A stretch of 64,000 nt of DNA from Dactylosporangium sp. AC04546. Its GTDB lineage: Bacteria; Actinomycetota; Actinomycetes; Mycobacteriales; Micromonosporaceae. Of the stretch, positions 17,391 through 26,292 are shown in pieces. The stretch lies in the NCBI RefSeq assembly GCF_022095675.1, contig NZ_JAHYSG010000001.1:248001-312000 (forward strand). Reading direction: 5' to 3'. The number at the start of each line of letters is the position of its first letter. Position 1 is the first letter of the stretch. The position numbers and the translations under genes are program-made. The notes beneath the pieces are model-generated. The model ran no database searches, was not told where the DNA came from, and saw nothing but the letters and a program-made list of their open reading frames with translations.

Positions 17391-18950
17391 ATGCCCGTCG
17401 CCGCGCTCGCCGGACGAGTACAGACACGCGCCGAACTGTCCCAGAACACCTACGACCTGCTCGTCATCGGAGGCGGCATCCTCGGTACCGCCGTCACCTG
17501 GATGGCGGCGCAATCCGGGCTGCGGGTGGCGATGGTCGACGCCAGCGACTTCGCGGGAGCGACGTCGAGCGCCTCGAGCAAGCTCGTCCATGGCGGGCTG
17601 CGGTACCTGCAGACCGGGAACTTCAAACTGGTCGCCGAGAACCATCGCGAACGCCGCGCCCTCGCGTCGGACATCGCACCGCACCTCGTCAAGCCACTGA
17701 CGTTCGTGGTGCCGATCTATCGCGGAAGCCCGCACGGAGCGGCGAAGCTCGGCGCCGGCGTGTTCCTGTACTCGGCACTCTCGGCGTTCGGCGACGGCCT
17801 CGGCCGGGTCATCACCCCTCGGCAGGCAGCCGACCGGGTGCCGGCGTTACGGACCGCCGGCCTCAAGGCGGCCGCTGTCTACGGCGACCACCAGATGAAC
17901 GACAGCCGGGTGGCCGTCATGACCGTGCGGGCAGCGGTCGCCGCCGGCGCCGACGTCCTCAACCACGCGCGCGTCGTCGGTCTGCGCACCACGCAGGGCC
18001 GGGTCACCGGCGCGGATGTGCGTGACCAGATCGACGGCGTCGAGTTCGGTGTCAACGCCCGGCTCGTGCTGAACGCGACCGGTCCATGGGTCGACCACCT
18101 GCGACGGCTGGAAGACCCGGCCGCAGCCCCGAGCGTCCGGCTCTCCAAGGGCGCGCACCTGGTGCTTCGCCGGACAGAGGCCTGGCAGGCGGCCCTGACG
18201 ATTCCGATCGACAAGTACCGCGTCTCGTTCGCGATCCCGTGGGAGGACCACCTGCTGCTGGGCACCACCGACGAGCCGTACGACAACGACCCGGGCGCTG
18301 TCGCGGTCACCGACGCCGACATCAGCCAGATCCTCGACGAGGCCGGCCACGCGGTCGCCGACTACCAGCTCCGGCGCGAGGACATCACCTACGCGTTCGC
18401 CGGGCTGCGGGTGCTGCCCGGCGGTCCGGGCGACGTCAGCGAAGCCAAACGGGAGACCGTGCTCACCCGGGGGCGCGGCGGCATGCTGTCGGTCGCCGGT
18501 GGCAAGTGGACCACGTACCGCCACATCGGCAAGGTCGTCTTCGACGCGCTCACCAGGCTGCCCGGCCGTCCGCTCGGGGCCACGATCGCCCGCGGGCCAC
18601 GGACGGTCCCCCTGCCCGGAATCGCCAACGCCGATGCGGTCGCGCGCCGCCTCCAACTGGAGCGCGAGCCGGGCGTCACCCTCGCCCACGACGTCGCGAG
18701 GCATCTCGCCTCGCACTATGGATCCGTCGCGTTCGATCTCGCGCAGCTGATTCGTGACGACCCGGCACTCGCCGAACGTGTCCATCCCGACGGTCCCGAC
18801 ATCTGGGCCCAGGTGGCCTTCGCCCGGGACCGGGAGTGGGCGGTCACCGTCGAGGACGTCGTACGGCGGCGTACGACCCTCACCGTTCGAGGCCTGGACA
18901 CTCCGCTGATCCGTGAGCAGATCGGGAACGCCCTGGCAGAGATCCGGTAG
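17391..18950 (+). CDS. glpD: FAD-dependent glycerol-3-phosphate dehydrogenase
   Basis: A 519-residue membrane-associated flavoprotein oxidising glycerol 3-phosphate to dihydroxyacetone phosphate and passing electrons to quinone. DLLVIGGGILGTAVTW near residue 23 is the FAD-binding motif. SSASSKLVHGGLRYLQ and SVAGGKWTTYRHIGK are GlpD signatures. ATG 17391 follows GCAGGAG. It completes the glycerol module with glpK. The stop directly abuts the stop of the convergent DeoR gene with no spacer, so there is no room for a terminator between them. Confidence 0.93.
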   Translation: MPVAALAGRVQTRAELSQNTYDLLVIGGGILGTAVTWMAAQSGLRVAMVDASDFAGATSSASSKLVHGGLRYLQTGNFKLVAENHRERRALASDIAPHLVKPLTFVVPIYRGSPHGAAKLGAGVFLYSALSAFGDGLGRVITPRQAADRVPALRTAGLKAAAVYGDHQMNDSRVAVMTVRAAVAAGADVLNHARVVGLRTTQGRVTGADVRDQIDGVEFGVNARLVLNATGPWVDHLRRLEDPAAAPSVRLSKGAHLVLRRTEAWQAALTIPIDKYRVSFAIPWEDHLLLGTTDEPYDNDPGAVAVTDADISQILDEAGHAVADYQLRREDITYAFAGLRVLPGGPGDVSEAKRETVLTRGRGGMLSVAGGKWTTYRHIGKVVFDALTRLPGRPLGATIARGPRTVPLPGIANADAVARRLQLEREPGVTLAHDVARHLASHYGSVAFDLAQLIRDDPALAERVHPDGPDIWAQVAFARDREWAVTVEDVVRRRTTLTVRGLDTPLIREQIGNALAEIR

Positions 18951-19787
18951 TCATGCCTGCCGTGGATCCAGGACCTTGGCCGTGGGGATGAGCAGCTCCA
19001 CGCCGCTGGCCTTGAGGGCGTTGCGCAGGTCGAGTGGTGGCGCGGTGTCGGTGATCAGGTAGTCGGCGGCGCCGAGCTCCGATACCTGGGCGAACAGGCG
19101 GCGGCCGAACTTGGACGAGTCGGCGAGGATCGCCACGCGGGCCGCACGGGAGATCATCTCCTGCATCATCGCGGCCTCGGCGAGGTTGCTCGTCGTGTAG
19201 CCGGCGTCGGCGGCGACCGCGCCGACGCCGATCAGTGCCAGATCGCAGCTGATGTCGAGCTCGGCGCCGGTGTTGGCGCGGAAGCTGACCGGACCGATCG
19301 TGGCGAGGGTGAGCGCGCGCACCGCGCCGCCGAAGACGTAGATGTCGCGGATGGCCGTGGGCGGCAGGGCGCTCGGGACCAGCAGATTGTTCGTCGCCAC
19401 CGTGAGGTCCCGGTGCTGGCCGAGATTGCGGGCGAGCGCGAGGGTGGTCGTCCCGCCGTTGATCATGATGGTCGAGCCGTCCTGGACCAGTGCCGCGGCC
19501 AGCGCCGCGATCCGCTCCTTCTCCTGCTCCTGCACGGCGAGCCGCTGGTCGACGGCGCGGTCGGTGCGGGAGACCGTGGACAGGCTGACGGCGCCGCCGT
19601 AGGTGCGCACGAGGATGCCCTCGGCGGCCAGCTGATCGAGGTCGCGTCGCACGGTGTCGATGGAGACGCCGAAGCGCTCGGCCAGCTCGCCCACCGTGAC
19701 CTGGCCGGTGTCGGCAACGTACGCGGCCAGCTGGGCCTTGCGTCCGGCAGGCAGGTGGCGCTGCCGTTCGTCCCTGCCAACGCTCAC
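18951..19787 (-). CDS. DeoR/GlpR-family transcriptional regulator
   Basis: A 278-residue regulator with an N-terminal DeoR helix-turn-helix (RKAQLAAYVADTGQVTVGELAERFGVSIDTVRRDLDQL) and a C-terminal sugar-phosphate sensor domain (IMINGGTTTLALARNL, ATNNLLVPSAL, LALIGVGAVAADAGYTTSN). GTG 19787 follows a GGGGGG ribosome site; the frame stays open upstream but that part lacks homology. It is divergent from the second sugar operon and convergent with glpD. The divergent position and the phospho-sugar domain suggest it senses an intermediate of the kinase/aldolase pathway encoded by 20084-26266. Confidence 0.88.
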   Translation of the reverse strand: MSVGRDERQRHLPAGRKAQLAAYVADTGQVTVGELAERFGVSIDTVRRDLDQLAAEGILVRTYGGAVSLSTVSRTDRAVDQRLAVQEQEKERIAALAAALVQDGSTIMINGGTTTLALARNLGQHRDLTVATNNLLVPSALPPTAIRDIYVFGGAVRALTLATIGPVSFRANTGAELDISCDLALIGVGAVAADAGYTTSNLAEAAMMQEMISRAARVAILADSSKFGRRLFAQVSELGAADYLITDTAPPLDLRNALKASGVELLIPTAKVLDPRQA

Positions 19788-20083
19788 TGATCCCCCCTTG
19801 TCAGGGCGGCAGTATGCCACAAATCCGTGCCCATTGAGCAAATCGCCGCGTAGAGCGGCGTAGAGCTGCAAGGACGGGCAGCATCGTCCGAAAACCGCCA
19901 CCTGCAGGGCAACGTACAGCTCGGAGGGTGGTGACGGGGTGCCAGGCTCTGCCTCATGACGCAACAGTATGCCGTACTCCGCAGTTTTCTGCCGTTCTTC
20001 TCTTGTCCAAATCTGTAACACGCTGCTAACGTGGCGCCAACGCAGCAGAGAACCGAAGGACCTCGATATAGAAGGAGCCCGTC
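19788..20083. promoter_or_regulatory. divergent control region of the DeoR gene and second sugar operon
   Basis: This 296-bp gap holds a promoter for the plus-strand operon: TTGTCC (20003-20008), an 18-bp spacer and TAACGT (20027-20032). CAGTATGCC occurs twice in direct orientation, at 19810-19818 and 19965-19973, 155 bp apart, and could be operators for looping. The DeoR promoter is not clear. Confidence 0.5.
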
Positions 20084-21376
20084 ATGGCGGTTCGTGCAAC
20101 CCGGCTGAAGCGAGTGATAGGGGCAGTGGCGGCGGCCGCGATGGTCGCGGTCGTGGCGGCGTGTGGCTCGGGCGACTCGGGCGACACCGCCGCGGACGGC
20201 AGCGTGACGCTGGAGTTCGCCCAGTGGTGGGGGGCTGAGCTTCCGGCCGGGGAGTTCGACAAGATCGTCAACGACTTCACGGCGCAGAACCCGAACATCA
20301 AGATCAAGCTGCTGAGCGCGCCGTACGCTTCCACCAAGCAGCAGCTGCTCACCGGCGCCGCGTCGAAGACCCTGCCCGACGTGGTGGGCCTCGACGGCGC
20401 CTGGGTCAATGACTTCGCCAAGCAGGGCGCGATCACCGACCTGTCCAAGCTGATGACCGACGCGAACTACGACGGCAGCCAGCTCGCCAGCCAGGTGCAG
20501 ATCAAGGGCAAGACCTACATGATCCCGGTGGTCAACTTCGTCTACCCGCTCTTCGTCAACAAGGACCTGCTCACCAAGGCCGGCGTCGCCGAGGTGCCCA
20601 CCACGCGCACCCAGTTCCTCGACGCGGCCAAGAAGATGACCGCGACCGGCAGTGACGTGAAGGGCTGGGCGCTCCCGCTCGACACCGCCGTCCCCAATGG
20701 CATCCAGAACGACGTCATGTCCTGGCTCTGGGCCTCCGGCGGCAGCATGCTGACCGCCGACGGCAAGCCCAACCTGACCAGCGCGCAGGTCAAGAGCACG
20801 GTCGAGTACGTGAAGAGCCTGAACGACGCCGGCGTCATCGCCCCCGGTTCGCTCACCATGAAAGAGCAGGACAAGGTCGAGAAGTTCACCAACGGCCAGG
20901 TCGGCATGATGATCGACTCGCTCGCGCACATCAACCTGATCAAGAAGAACAAGCCGGACCTGAAGTTCGAGGTGGCGGCCCTGCCGTCCGAGGACGGCTA
21001 CACCGGCAAGCGCGGCATCCCGTACGCGTCGTGGGGCATCGGCATCTCGAACTCCACCAAGCACAAGGCCGAGGCGTTCAAGTTCGTCTCCTACCTGATG
21101 AGCCAGGAGACCAACGCGAAGCTCAGCACGATCGCGAACGGCTTCCCGGGCAACAAGAACGCCAAGCCCGACTTCAGCAACAGCGACCCGATGTTCAAGA
21201 CCGCTTTCGACATCTACCAGCAGGGCTACCCGGCCAACGAGTTCGTCGGCCTGCCCAAGTCCGAGGACCTGATGCGCAGCTTCGACGAGCAGCTCCAGCT
21301 CGTGCTGACCGGCAAGACGACTGTCGACGACGCCCTCGCCAAGTCGCAGCAGTCCTGGTCCTCGGTGATCGAGTAG
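20084..21376 (+). CDS. ABC sugar transporter, solute-binding lipoprotein (family 1)
   Basis: A 430-residue lipoprotein with a basic N-terminus, an alanine/valine-rich hydrophobic segment and the lipobox VVAAC near residue 26. The mature region contains TLEFAQWWGAE, DVVGLDGAWVNDFA, YMIPVVNFVYPLFVNKDLL and GIPYASWGIGISNSTKHKAEAFKFV, typical of family 1 sugar-binding proteins. ATG 20084 follows AGAAGGAG. It heads a six-gene operon with two permeases, an aldolase, a kinase and an isomerase-like protein. The ligand is unknown; the downstream enzymes point to a hexose or ketose. Confidence 0.9.
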   Translation: MAVRATRLKRVIGAVAAAAMVAVVAACGSGDSGDTAADGSVTLEFAQWWGAELPAGEFDKIVNDFTAQNPNIKIKLLSAPYASTKQQLLTGAASKTLPDVVGLDGAWVNDFAKQGAITDLSKLMTDANYDGSQLASQVQIKGKTYMIPVVNFVYPLFVNKDLLTKAGVAEVPTTRTQFLDAAKKMTATGSDVKGWALPLDTAVPNGIQNDVMSWLWASGGSMLTADGKPNLTSAQVKSTVEYVKSLNDAGVIAPGSLTMKEQDKVEKFTNGQVGMMIDSLAHINLIKKNKPDLKFEVAALPSEDGYTGKRGIPYASWGIGISNSTKHKAEAFKFVSYLMSQETNAKLSTIANGFPGNKNAKPDFSNSDPMFKTAFDIYQQGYPANEFVGLPKSEDLMRSFDEQLQLVLTGKTTVDDALAKSQQSWSSVIE

Positions 21377-21382
21377 CCCGCC

Positions 21383-21416
21383 CGGGCGCCGTGCCGGTCC
21401 GCCGGCGCGGCGCCCG
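21383..21416. terminator. intercistronic hairpin after the second sugar-binding-protein gene
   Basis: Fifteen-nt arms (21383-21397 and 21402-21416) pair completely allowing one G-U, with a 4-nt loop. It begins 6 nt after the stop codon. The position matches the hairpins after the other binding-protein genes in the window. Confidence 0.5.
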
Positions 21417-21431
21417 ATCTAGGAGACAGCG

Positions 21432-22373
21432 ATGACATCCATGACGGCACCGAAAACCGCGGCGCCCCCCGAGGAGCAGGTCACCCCCGGCCGGCGCCGC
21501 TCCACTGTGGCCCGGCGCCTGATCCCGTATGGCTATCTGTCCCCCACGGTGCTTTTGATCGTGGTCCTGATGCTGGTCCCCATCGTCATGGTGATCAGCT
21601 ACTCGTTCCGGGACAACGTGATCGTCCAGGAGAACTCGGTGTTCGCCGGGTTCGCCAACTACACCAAGGTGCTCACCGACCCGGACTTCCTGGCCGCGCT
21701 GAAGAACACCGCCATCTTCATCTCCGTCAGCACCGTGGCCCACCTGGTCCTCGGCCTGGCCTTCGCGATGATGCTCAACACACAGTTGCTGGGCGGGGTC
21801 ACCAAAGCCATCTTCCGGATCGTCTACATCTTGCCCTGGCTGTTCACGATCGCGGTGATCGCCGTCATCTGGCGGCTGCTGCTCGACCCGTCCGGCGTGG
21901 TCAACTACGTGCTGCGCACGCTGGGCCTCATCCAAGAGGGCGTGAACTGGCTCGGTGACCCGGGCGTGGCGCTCTGGGCGGTCACGTTCGTCAACATCTG
22001 GTCGGGCTACCCGTTCTTCATGATCAGCCTGCTCGCCGTGCTGCAGGGCATCCCCAACGACCTCTACGAAGCGGCCGCCGTGGACGGCACGAACTGGTTC
22101 CAGCGGTTCCTGCACGTGACGCTGCCCCAGCTGCGGCCGGTGATCATCAGCATGGGGGTGCTCGACCTGATCTGGACGTCCCAGCAGTTCGCGCTGATCT
22201 GGATGACGACCGGTGGCGGGCCGCTGAACACCACCGAGATGCTCAGCACCTACACCTACAAGCAGGCCTTCAGCGAGTACGAGTTCGCCACCGCGTCCGC
22301 CGCCGCCGTGATCGTGCTGCTGCTGACGATGGTGCTGGCCTTCTTCTACGTACGCCAGCAAAGGGAGCGGTGA
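21432..22373 (+). CDS. ABC sugar transporter permease (MalF/UgpA type)
   Basis: A 313-residue membrane protein. After a 35-residue polar tail the first helix is YLSPTVLLIVVLMLVPIVMV. About six helices follow, with the EAA loop at DLYEAAAVDGTNWFQRFLHVTLPQLRP. ATG 21432 follows TAGGAGAC. It overlaps the start region of the next permease and forms a heterodimer with it. No ATPase gene is present in this operon. Confidence 0.9.
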   Translation: MTSMTAPKTAAPPEEQVTPGRRRSTVARRLIPYGYLSPTVLLIVVLMLVPIVMVISYSFRDNVIVQENSVFAGFANYTKVLTDPDFLAALKNTAIFISVSTVAHLVLGLAFAMMLNTQLLGGVTKAIFRIVYILPWLFTIAVIAVIWRLLLDPSGVVNYVLRTLGLIQEGVNWLGDPGVALWAVTFVNIWSGYPFFMISLLAVLQGIPNDLYEAAAVDGTNWFQRFLHVTLPQLRPVIISMGVLDLIWTSQQFALIWMTTGGGPLNTTEMLSTYTYKQAFSEYEFATASAAAVIVLLLTMVLAFFYVRQQRER

Positions 22374-22378
22374 GACAC

Positions 22379-23224
22379 ATGGCCACCAGCGTCAAGACCC
22401 GTCGCACCCTCGCCAAGGCCGGCGTCATCACCGGGCTCGTCATCGGCGGGCTGTTCGCCGGCCTGCCGGTCCTGTGGATGCTGTCCACCTCGTTCAAGAG
22501 CAACGGGGAGGTCTTCCAGAACCCGCCGAAGCTGATCACCGAGAGCTTCTCGTTCGACGCCTACCGGGAGATCCTGGGCAACGGTGCCCAGCTGCGGTTC
22601 TTCCTCAACAGCTACATCGTCGCCTTCGCGGTGACCATCCTGACGCTGCTGGTGGCCGTCCTGGCCGGGTTCGCCTTCAGCCGCTTCACGTTTCCGTTCC
22701 AGAAGACCATCAACGCCGTGATCGTCAGCGTCCAGGCCGTGCCGCCGATCACGCTCGTCATTCCGTACTTCGGGCTCGTCGTCGCGCTCGGCCTGTACAA
22801 CACCTATCCCGGCCTGATCCTCACGCACATGGTGTTCACGCTTCCGTACGCGATCATCATGACCACCGCGTACCTGAACACGCTGCCGCGGGAGCTCGAC
22901 GAGTCCGTCAAGGTCGACGGCGGCACCAGCTGGACCGCGCTGTGGCGGATCCTGGTGCCGATCTCGACGCCCGGCCTGATCGCGGTCGGGGTCTACACGT
23001 TCATGATCTCGTGGAACGAGTACCTGTTCGCGCTCACGCTGACCCGTACCGACGACATGCGCACCGTGCCGATCGGCATCCAGCTGCTCATGGGCCAGCA
23101 CTCCTACGAGTGGAACCAGATGATGGCGATGAGCATCCTCGGGTCCATTCCGGTCCTCCTGCTCTTCCTCGTCTTCCAGCGGCGGTTCATCGGCGGGCTC
23201 ACCGCCGGCGCCGTCAAGGCCTGA
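22379..23224 (+). CDS. ABC sugar transporter permease (MalG/UgpE type)
   Basis: A 281-residue membrane protein with six predicted helices and the EAA loop ELDESVKVDGGTSWTALWRILVPIS. The end, FLVFQRRFIGGLTAGAVKA, is the typical MalG-type tail. Two starts compete: GTG 22370, overlapping the previous stop as GTGA, and ATG 22379. GGGAG at 22363-22367 is too close to the GTG and well placed for the ATG, so the ATG is preferred. Confidence 0.88.
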   Translation: MATSVKTRRTLAKAGVITGLVIGGLFAGLPVLWMLSTSFKSNGEVFQNPPKLITESFSFDAYREILGNGAQLRFFLNSYIVAFAVTILTLLVAVLAGFAFSRFTFPFQKTINAVIVSVQAVPPITLVIPYFGLVVALGLYNTYPGLILTHMVFTLPYAIIMTTAYLNTLPRELDESVKVDGGTSWTALWRILVPISTPGLIAVGVYTFMISWNEYLFALTLTRTDDMRTVPIGIQLLMGQHSYEWNQMMAMSILGSIPVLLLFLVFQRRFIGGLTAGAVKA

Positions 23225-23257
23225 CACACCCAGCAACGCAAAAGGAGAAACACAACA

Positions 23258-24121
23258 ATGCTGACGACCGGCAAGGCGATCCTGGACGTCGCCAACGAGC
23301 ACAGCTTCGCCGTGCCCGCCTTCAACATCAGCGACTGGGCGATGTTCAAGGGAATCGTGGAGATCAGCGAGGAGACCAACGCCCCCCTGATCGTCGGGAT
23401 CCACCCGGACGAGGTCCGGCACATCGGCCGGGAGATGATCACCGGCATCATCGAGCGGTCGCACAACTCGAGCGTCCCGATCGCGATCCACTGGGACCAC
23501 GGCGCCACCTACGAGCAGATCCTGCAGGCGATCCAGTACGGCTTCACCTCCGTGATGATCGACGGCTCGCTGAAGCCGTTCGAGGAGAACGTCGCGATCA
23601 CCAAGAGGGTCACCGACTCCGCGCACGTTCTCGGCGTGTCGGTGGAGGGCGAGCTCGGCACGATCGGCGGGAACGACAGCTACGCCGAGGCGGGTGCCGC
23701 CGAGATCATCTACACCGACCCCGACGACGCGGTCACGTTCGTCGAGCAGACCGGTGTGGACAGCCTCGCCGTGGCGATCGGCACGTTCCACGGCCTCTAC
23801 CCGGCCCACCTCAAGCCGGAGCTGAAGCTCGACCTGCTCAAGGAGATCAAGAGCCGGGTGCAGATCCCGCTGGTGCTGCACGGCGGCTCCGGCAACCCGG
23901 ACGACGAGATCCGCGAGGCCGCGCGGATCGGCATCAACAAGATCAACATCTCCACCGACATCAAGGTCGCCTACCACGACAAGATGCGCGAGGTGCTGGG
24001 CAACGACGCGAAGGTGCGCGAGCCGAACGCCATCCAGCCCGCCTGCATCGCGGCCATGAAGGTGGTCGCCGCCCAGAAGATCGAGCTCTTCGGCGCAGCC
24101 GGCAAGGGCTCGCTCTACTGA
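23258..24121 (+). CDS. class II ketose-bisphosphate aldolase (fructose- or tagatose-bisphosphate type)
   Basis: A 287-residue zinc-dependent aldolase that would cleave a ketose 1,6-bisphosphate to dihydroxyacetone phosphate and an aldehyde. HWDHG places zinc ligand and catalytic-loop residues at H78 and H81. VEGELGTIGG, IGTFHGLYPAHLKP, VLHGGSG and INKINISTDI are the standard class II motifs. It follows the permeases after 33 bp with AAAGGAGAA before ATG 23258. Placed with a sugar kinase and an isomerase-like protein, it gives a complete route from imported sugar to trioses. Stereospecificity cannot be read from the sequence. Confidence 0.9.
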   Translation: MLTTGKAILDVANEHSFAVPAFNISDWAMFKGIVEISEETNAPLIVGIHPDEVRHIGREMITGIIERSHNSSVPIAIHWDHGATYEQILQAIQYGFTSVMIDGSLKPFEENVAITKRVTDSAHVLGVSVEGELGTIGGNDSYAEAGAAEIIYTDPDDAVTFVEQTGVDSLAVAIGTFHGLYPAHLKPELKLDLLKEIKSRVQIPLVLHGGSGNPDDEIREAARIGINKINISTDIKVAYHDKMREVLGNDAKVREPNAIQPACIAAMKVVAAQKIELFGAAGKGSLY

Positions 24122-24122
24122 C

Positions 24123-25319
24123 ATGGCCGACGCGTCCCGTGTACTCCTGGGCCTCGGCGGCTGTGTCGACTACGAGTTGAAGCTGACCGCCGGCGTGCTG
24201 GAGCAGCTTGTCGCCGAGTACGGCATCGTCGCCGCGGAACTGACGTCGCCGGCCACGGTGACCAGTGAGCGGGACCTCGTGGTGTCGATCCTCGGATACG
24301 TGGCCCGGGGCGGAGGCGGCGAGCACTTCGTCGCCTCCGCCCCGGCGCTGTCGACCTTCGCGAACCGGTTCCCGCATCGTGAGACCCTGGGTGGCACCTC
24401 GGTGCGGGCCGGGATCCTGATGAGCCGGCTCGGCGTGCCGTCGACGCTGCACCTGGTCAGCGTCAACGACACCTTCCGCCGGCTGCTGCCGGCGGACAGC
24501 GAGTACACGAACAGCGGTGCCGGGGACACCTTCTACCCACACCTGATCGTTCAGTACGACAAGGGCCTGCGGGTCCGGGCGGGCGACATCGACATCGTCG
24601 CGCCGTTCCCAAACCGCCTGATCTACGTCAACGACCCGGCGAACGGCGACATGCGGCTCACCGACGATCTCGGCGACCGCTTGGGCCGGGCGGAGGTCTT
24701 CCTGATCTCCGGGTTCAACGCCATGCGCGACGAGGCCGAGCTCGACGAGCGGCTCGCCTCCCTGAAAGCGCACATGCGGCGGCTGCCAGCCGGGGCGGTG
24801 ACCTACTTCGAGGACGCGGCGTACCACGAGCCCGCCTTCAGCCGCCGGGTCCGGGATACCCTGCTCGACGAGATCGACGTGTTCGGGCTGAACGAGGACG
24901 AGCTGCAGTCGTATCTCGGGCGCCCGGTCGACCTACTCTCCGCCGAGGACGTCGCGGCGGCGCTCACGGCGGTGCACGCGCTCATCCCGGTGCCGACGCT
25001 GGTGCTGCACACGAAGTACTGGGCCCTGGCGTTCGGCTCCGGCGATTACGCCGGCGCCCTCGACACCGGCACCGTCATGGCCGCCACCCGCTACTGCCAC
25101 GGCGACGACTTCACCGACGAGGACGTCGAGCGCCTGCGCCGGCTGCCGCGGCGGCCCGAGTCTGTCGCCTTCGCCGCGGCGCTGCACTCGCGCATGGGCG
25201 AGACTGTCGACTGCGTGCCCGGCTTCGCGCTCGACGTCCAGAACCCCACCACCGTCGGGCTCGGCGACACGTTCGTCGGCGGATTCCTCGCCGAGCTGGC
25301 TCTGAAGGGACACCGATGA
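24123..25319 (+). CDS. ADP-dependent glucokinase/phosphofructokinase-family sugar kinase
   Basis: A 398-residue ribokinase-fold kinase. Unlike PfkB proteins it carries the ADP-dependent family features: GLNEDEL, giving the NXXE metal motif near residue 256, and NPTTVGLGDTF near residues 374-383 with the catalytic Asp in GLGD. LGGTSVRAGILMSRLG is the sugar-binding region. The family is best known from archaea and animal ADPGK. Here it lies 1 bp after a class II aldolase and overlaps an isomerase-like gene, so it probably phosphorylates a hexose or fructose 6-phosphate-like ketose. Use of ADP as donor is inferred from motifs only. Confidence 0.8.
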   Translation: MADASRVLLGLGGCVDYELKLTAGVLEQLVAEYGIVAAELTSPATVTSERDLVVSILGYVARGGGGEHFVASAPALSTFANRFPHRETLGGTSVRAGILMSRLGVPSTLHLVSVNDTFRRLLPADSEYTNSGAGDTFYPHLIVQYDKGLRVRAGDIDIVAPFPNRLIYVNDPANGDMRLTDDLGDRLGRAEVFLISGFNAMRDEAELDERLASLKAHMRRLPAGAVTYFEDAAYHEPAFSRRVRDTLLDEIDVFGLNEDELQSYLGRPVDLLSAEDVAAALTAVHALIPVPTLVLHTKYWALAFGSGDYAGALDTGTVMAATRYCHGDDFTDEDVERLRRLPRRPESVAFAAALHSRMGETVDCVPGFALDVQNPTTVGLGDTFVGGFLAELALKGHR

Positions 25320-26266
25320 CCGTCGAGACACTGCCCGCCAACCAGCCCGAGACGTTCTATCGCGGCGCCGGCCGGATCGCCGAGTTCCGCAATGTGCCGG
25401 CGCTGCCCGACCGCCCCGAGGACTGGGTGGGCTCGGTGACCAGCCGCTTCGGGCTCGCCCCGTCCGGGCTCACCACCCTGGCCGACGGCCGCGTGCTGGC
25501 CGATGCGATCGCCGCGGACCCGCGCTGGTGGCTCGGCCCGGACCGCGCCGACACCGGCGTGCTGGTGAAGCTGCTCGACGCCGGTCAGCGGCTACCGTTG
25601 CACGTCCACCCGGACCGCCGCTTCGCCACCGCGCACCTCGCCTCGCCGTACGGGAAGACCGAGGCCTGGGTGATCGTCTCCGCGCGGCCCGACGCGTACG
25701 TCCATCTGGGTTTTGCCCGCGACGTGGAGGCCGCCGAGCTGGCCGGCTGGGTGAAGGGGCAGCAGACCGGGGCGATGCTCGCCGCCACCAACAGGATCCC
25801 GGTCAGGGCGGGCGACGCGATCCTCTGCCCGGCCGGCCTGCCGCACGCGATCGGCGACGGCATCCTGCTGGTCGAGGTCCAGGAGCCGACCGACTACTCC
25901 GTGCTGCTGGAGTACGAGGGCTTCGGCCTCGCCGACGGCCATCTGGGCCTCGGCTACGACCTGGCCCTGCAGTGCGTCGACCGTGGCGCCTGGACGCCGT
26001 CGCGCCTCGACGAGCTCCGTGGCCCCGCGCCGCGGCTGCTGCCCGAGGCCGCGGACGAGTTCTTCGCCGCCCGCCGCCTGCACGGCGGCGACCGTGTCGA
26101 GCGTGGCTACAGCGTGCTGGTCGTGGTGGCCGGAGCGGGCAGGCTGATCGGCGAGCAGGACGAGCTGGCGCTCCGGCGGGGGGACACGCTGCTGGTGCCG
26201 TACGCCGCCGGTCCGCTCCTCCTGGACGGCCAGGTCGAGGTGCTCCGCCTCTCGGCGTCCGCCTGA
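25316..26266 (+). CDS. class I mannose-6-phosphate isomerase-like cupin protein
   Basis: A 316-residue cupin. LPLHVHPDRRFA near residues 94-105 and YGKTEAW near 112 supply the zinc ligands expected in type I phosphomannose isomerase, and GLPHAIGDGILLVEVQEPTDYS supplies the later His/Glu region. The C-terminal half (LVVVAGAGRLIGEQ, GDTLLVPYAAG) is a second cupin. ATG 25316 overlaps the kinase stop as ATGA. The likely job is aldose/ketose phosphate interconversion feeding the kinase and aldolase. It ends the operon. Confidence 0.82.
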   Translation: MTVETLPANQPETFYRGAGRIAEFRNVPALPDRPEDWVGSVTSRFGLAPSGLTTLADGRVLADAIAADPRWWLGPDRADTGVLVKLLDAGQRLPLHVHPDRRFATAHLASPYGKTEAWVIVSARPDAYVHLGFARDVEAAELAGWVKGQQTGAMLAATNRIPVRAGDAILCPAGLPHAIGDGILLVEVQEPTDYSVLLEYEGFGLADGHLGLGYDLALQCVDRGAWTPSRLDELRGPAPRLLPEAADEFFAARRLHGGDRVERGYSVLVVVAGAGRLIGEQDELALRRGDTLLVPYAAGPLLLDGQVEVLRLSASA

Positions 26267-26292
26267 CCGCAGCTGCCGGCCCGCGGATCCGC

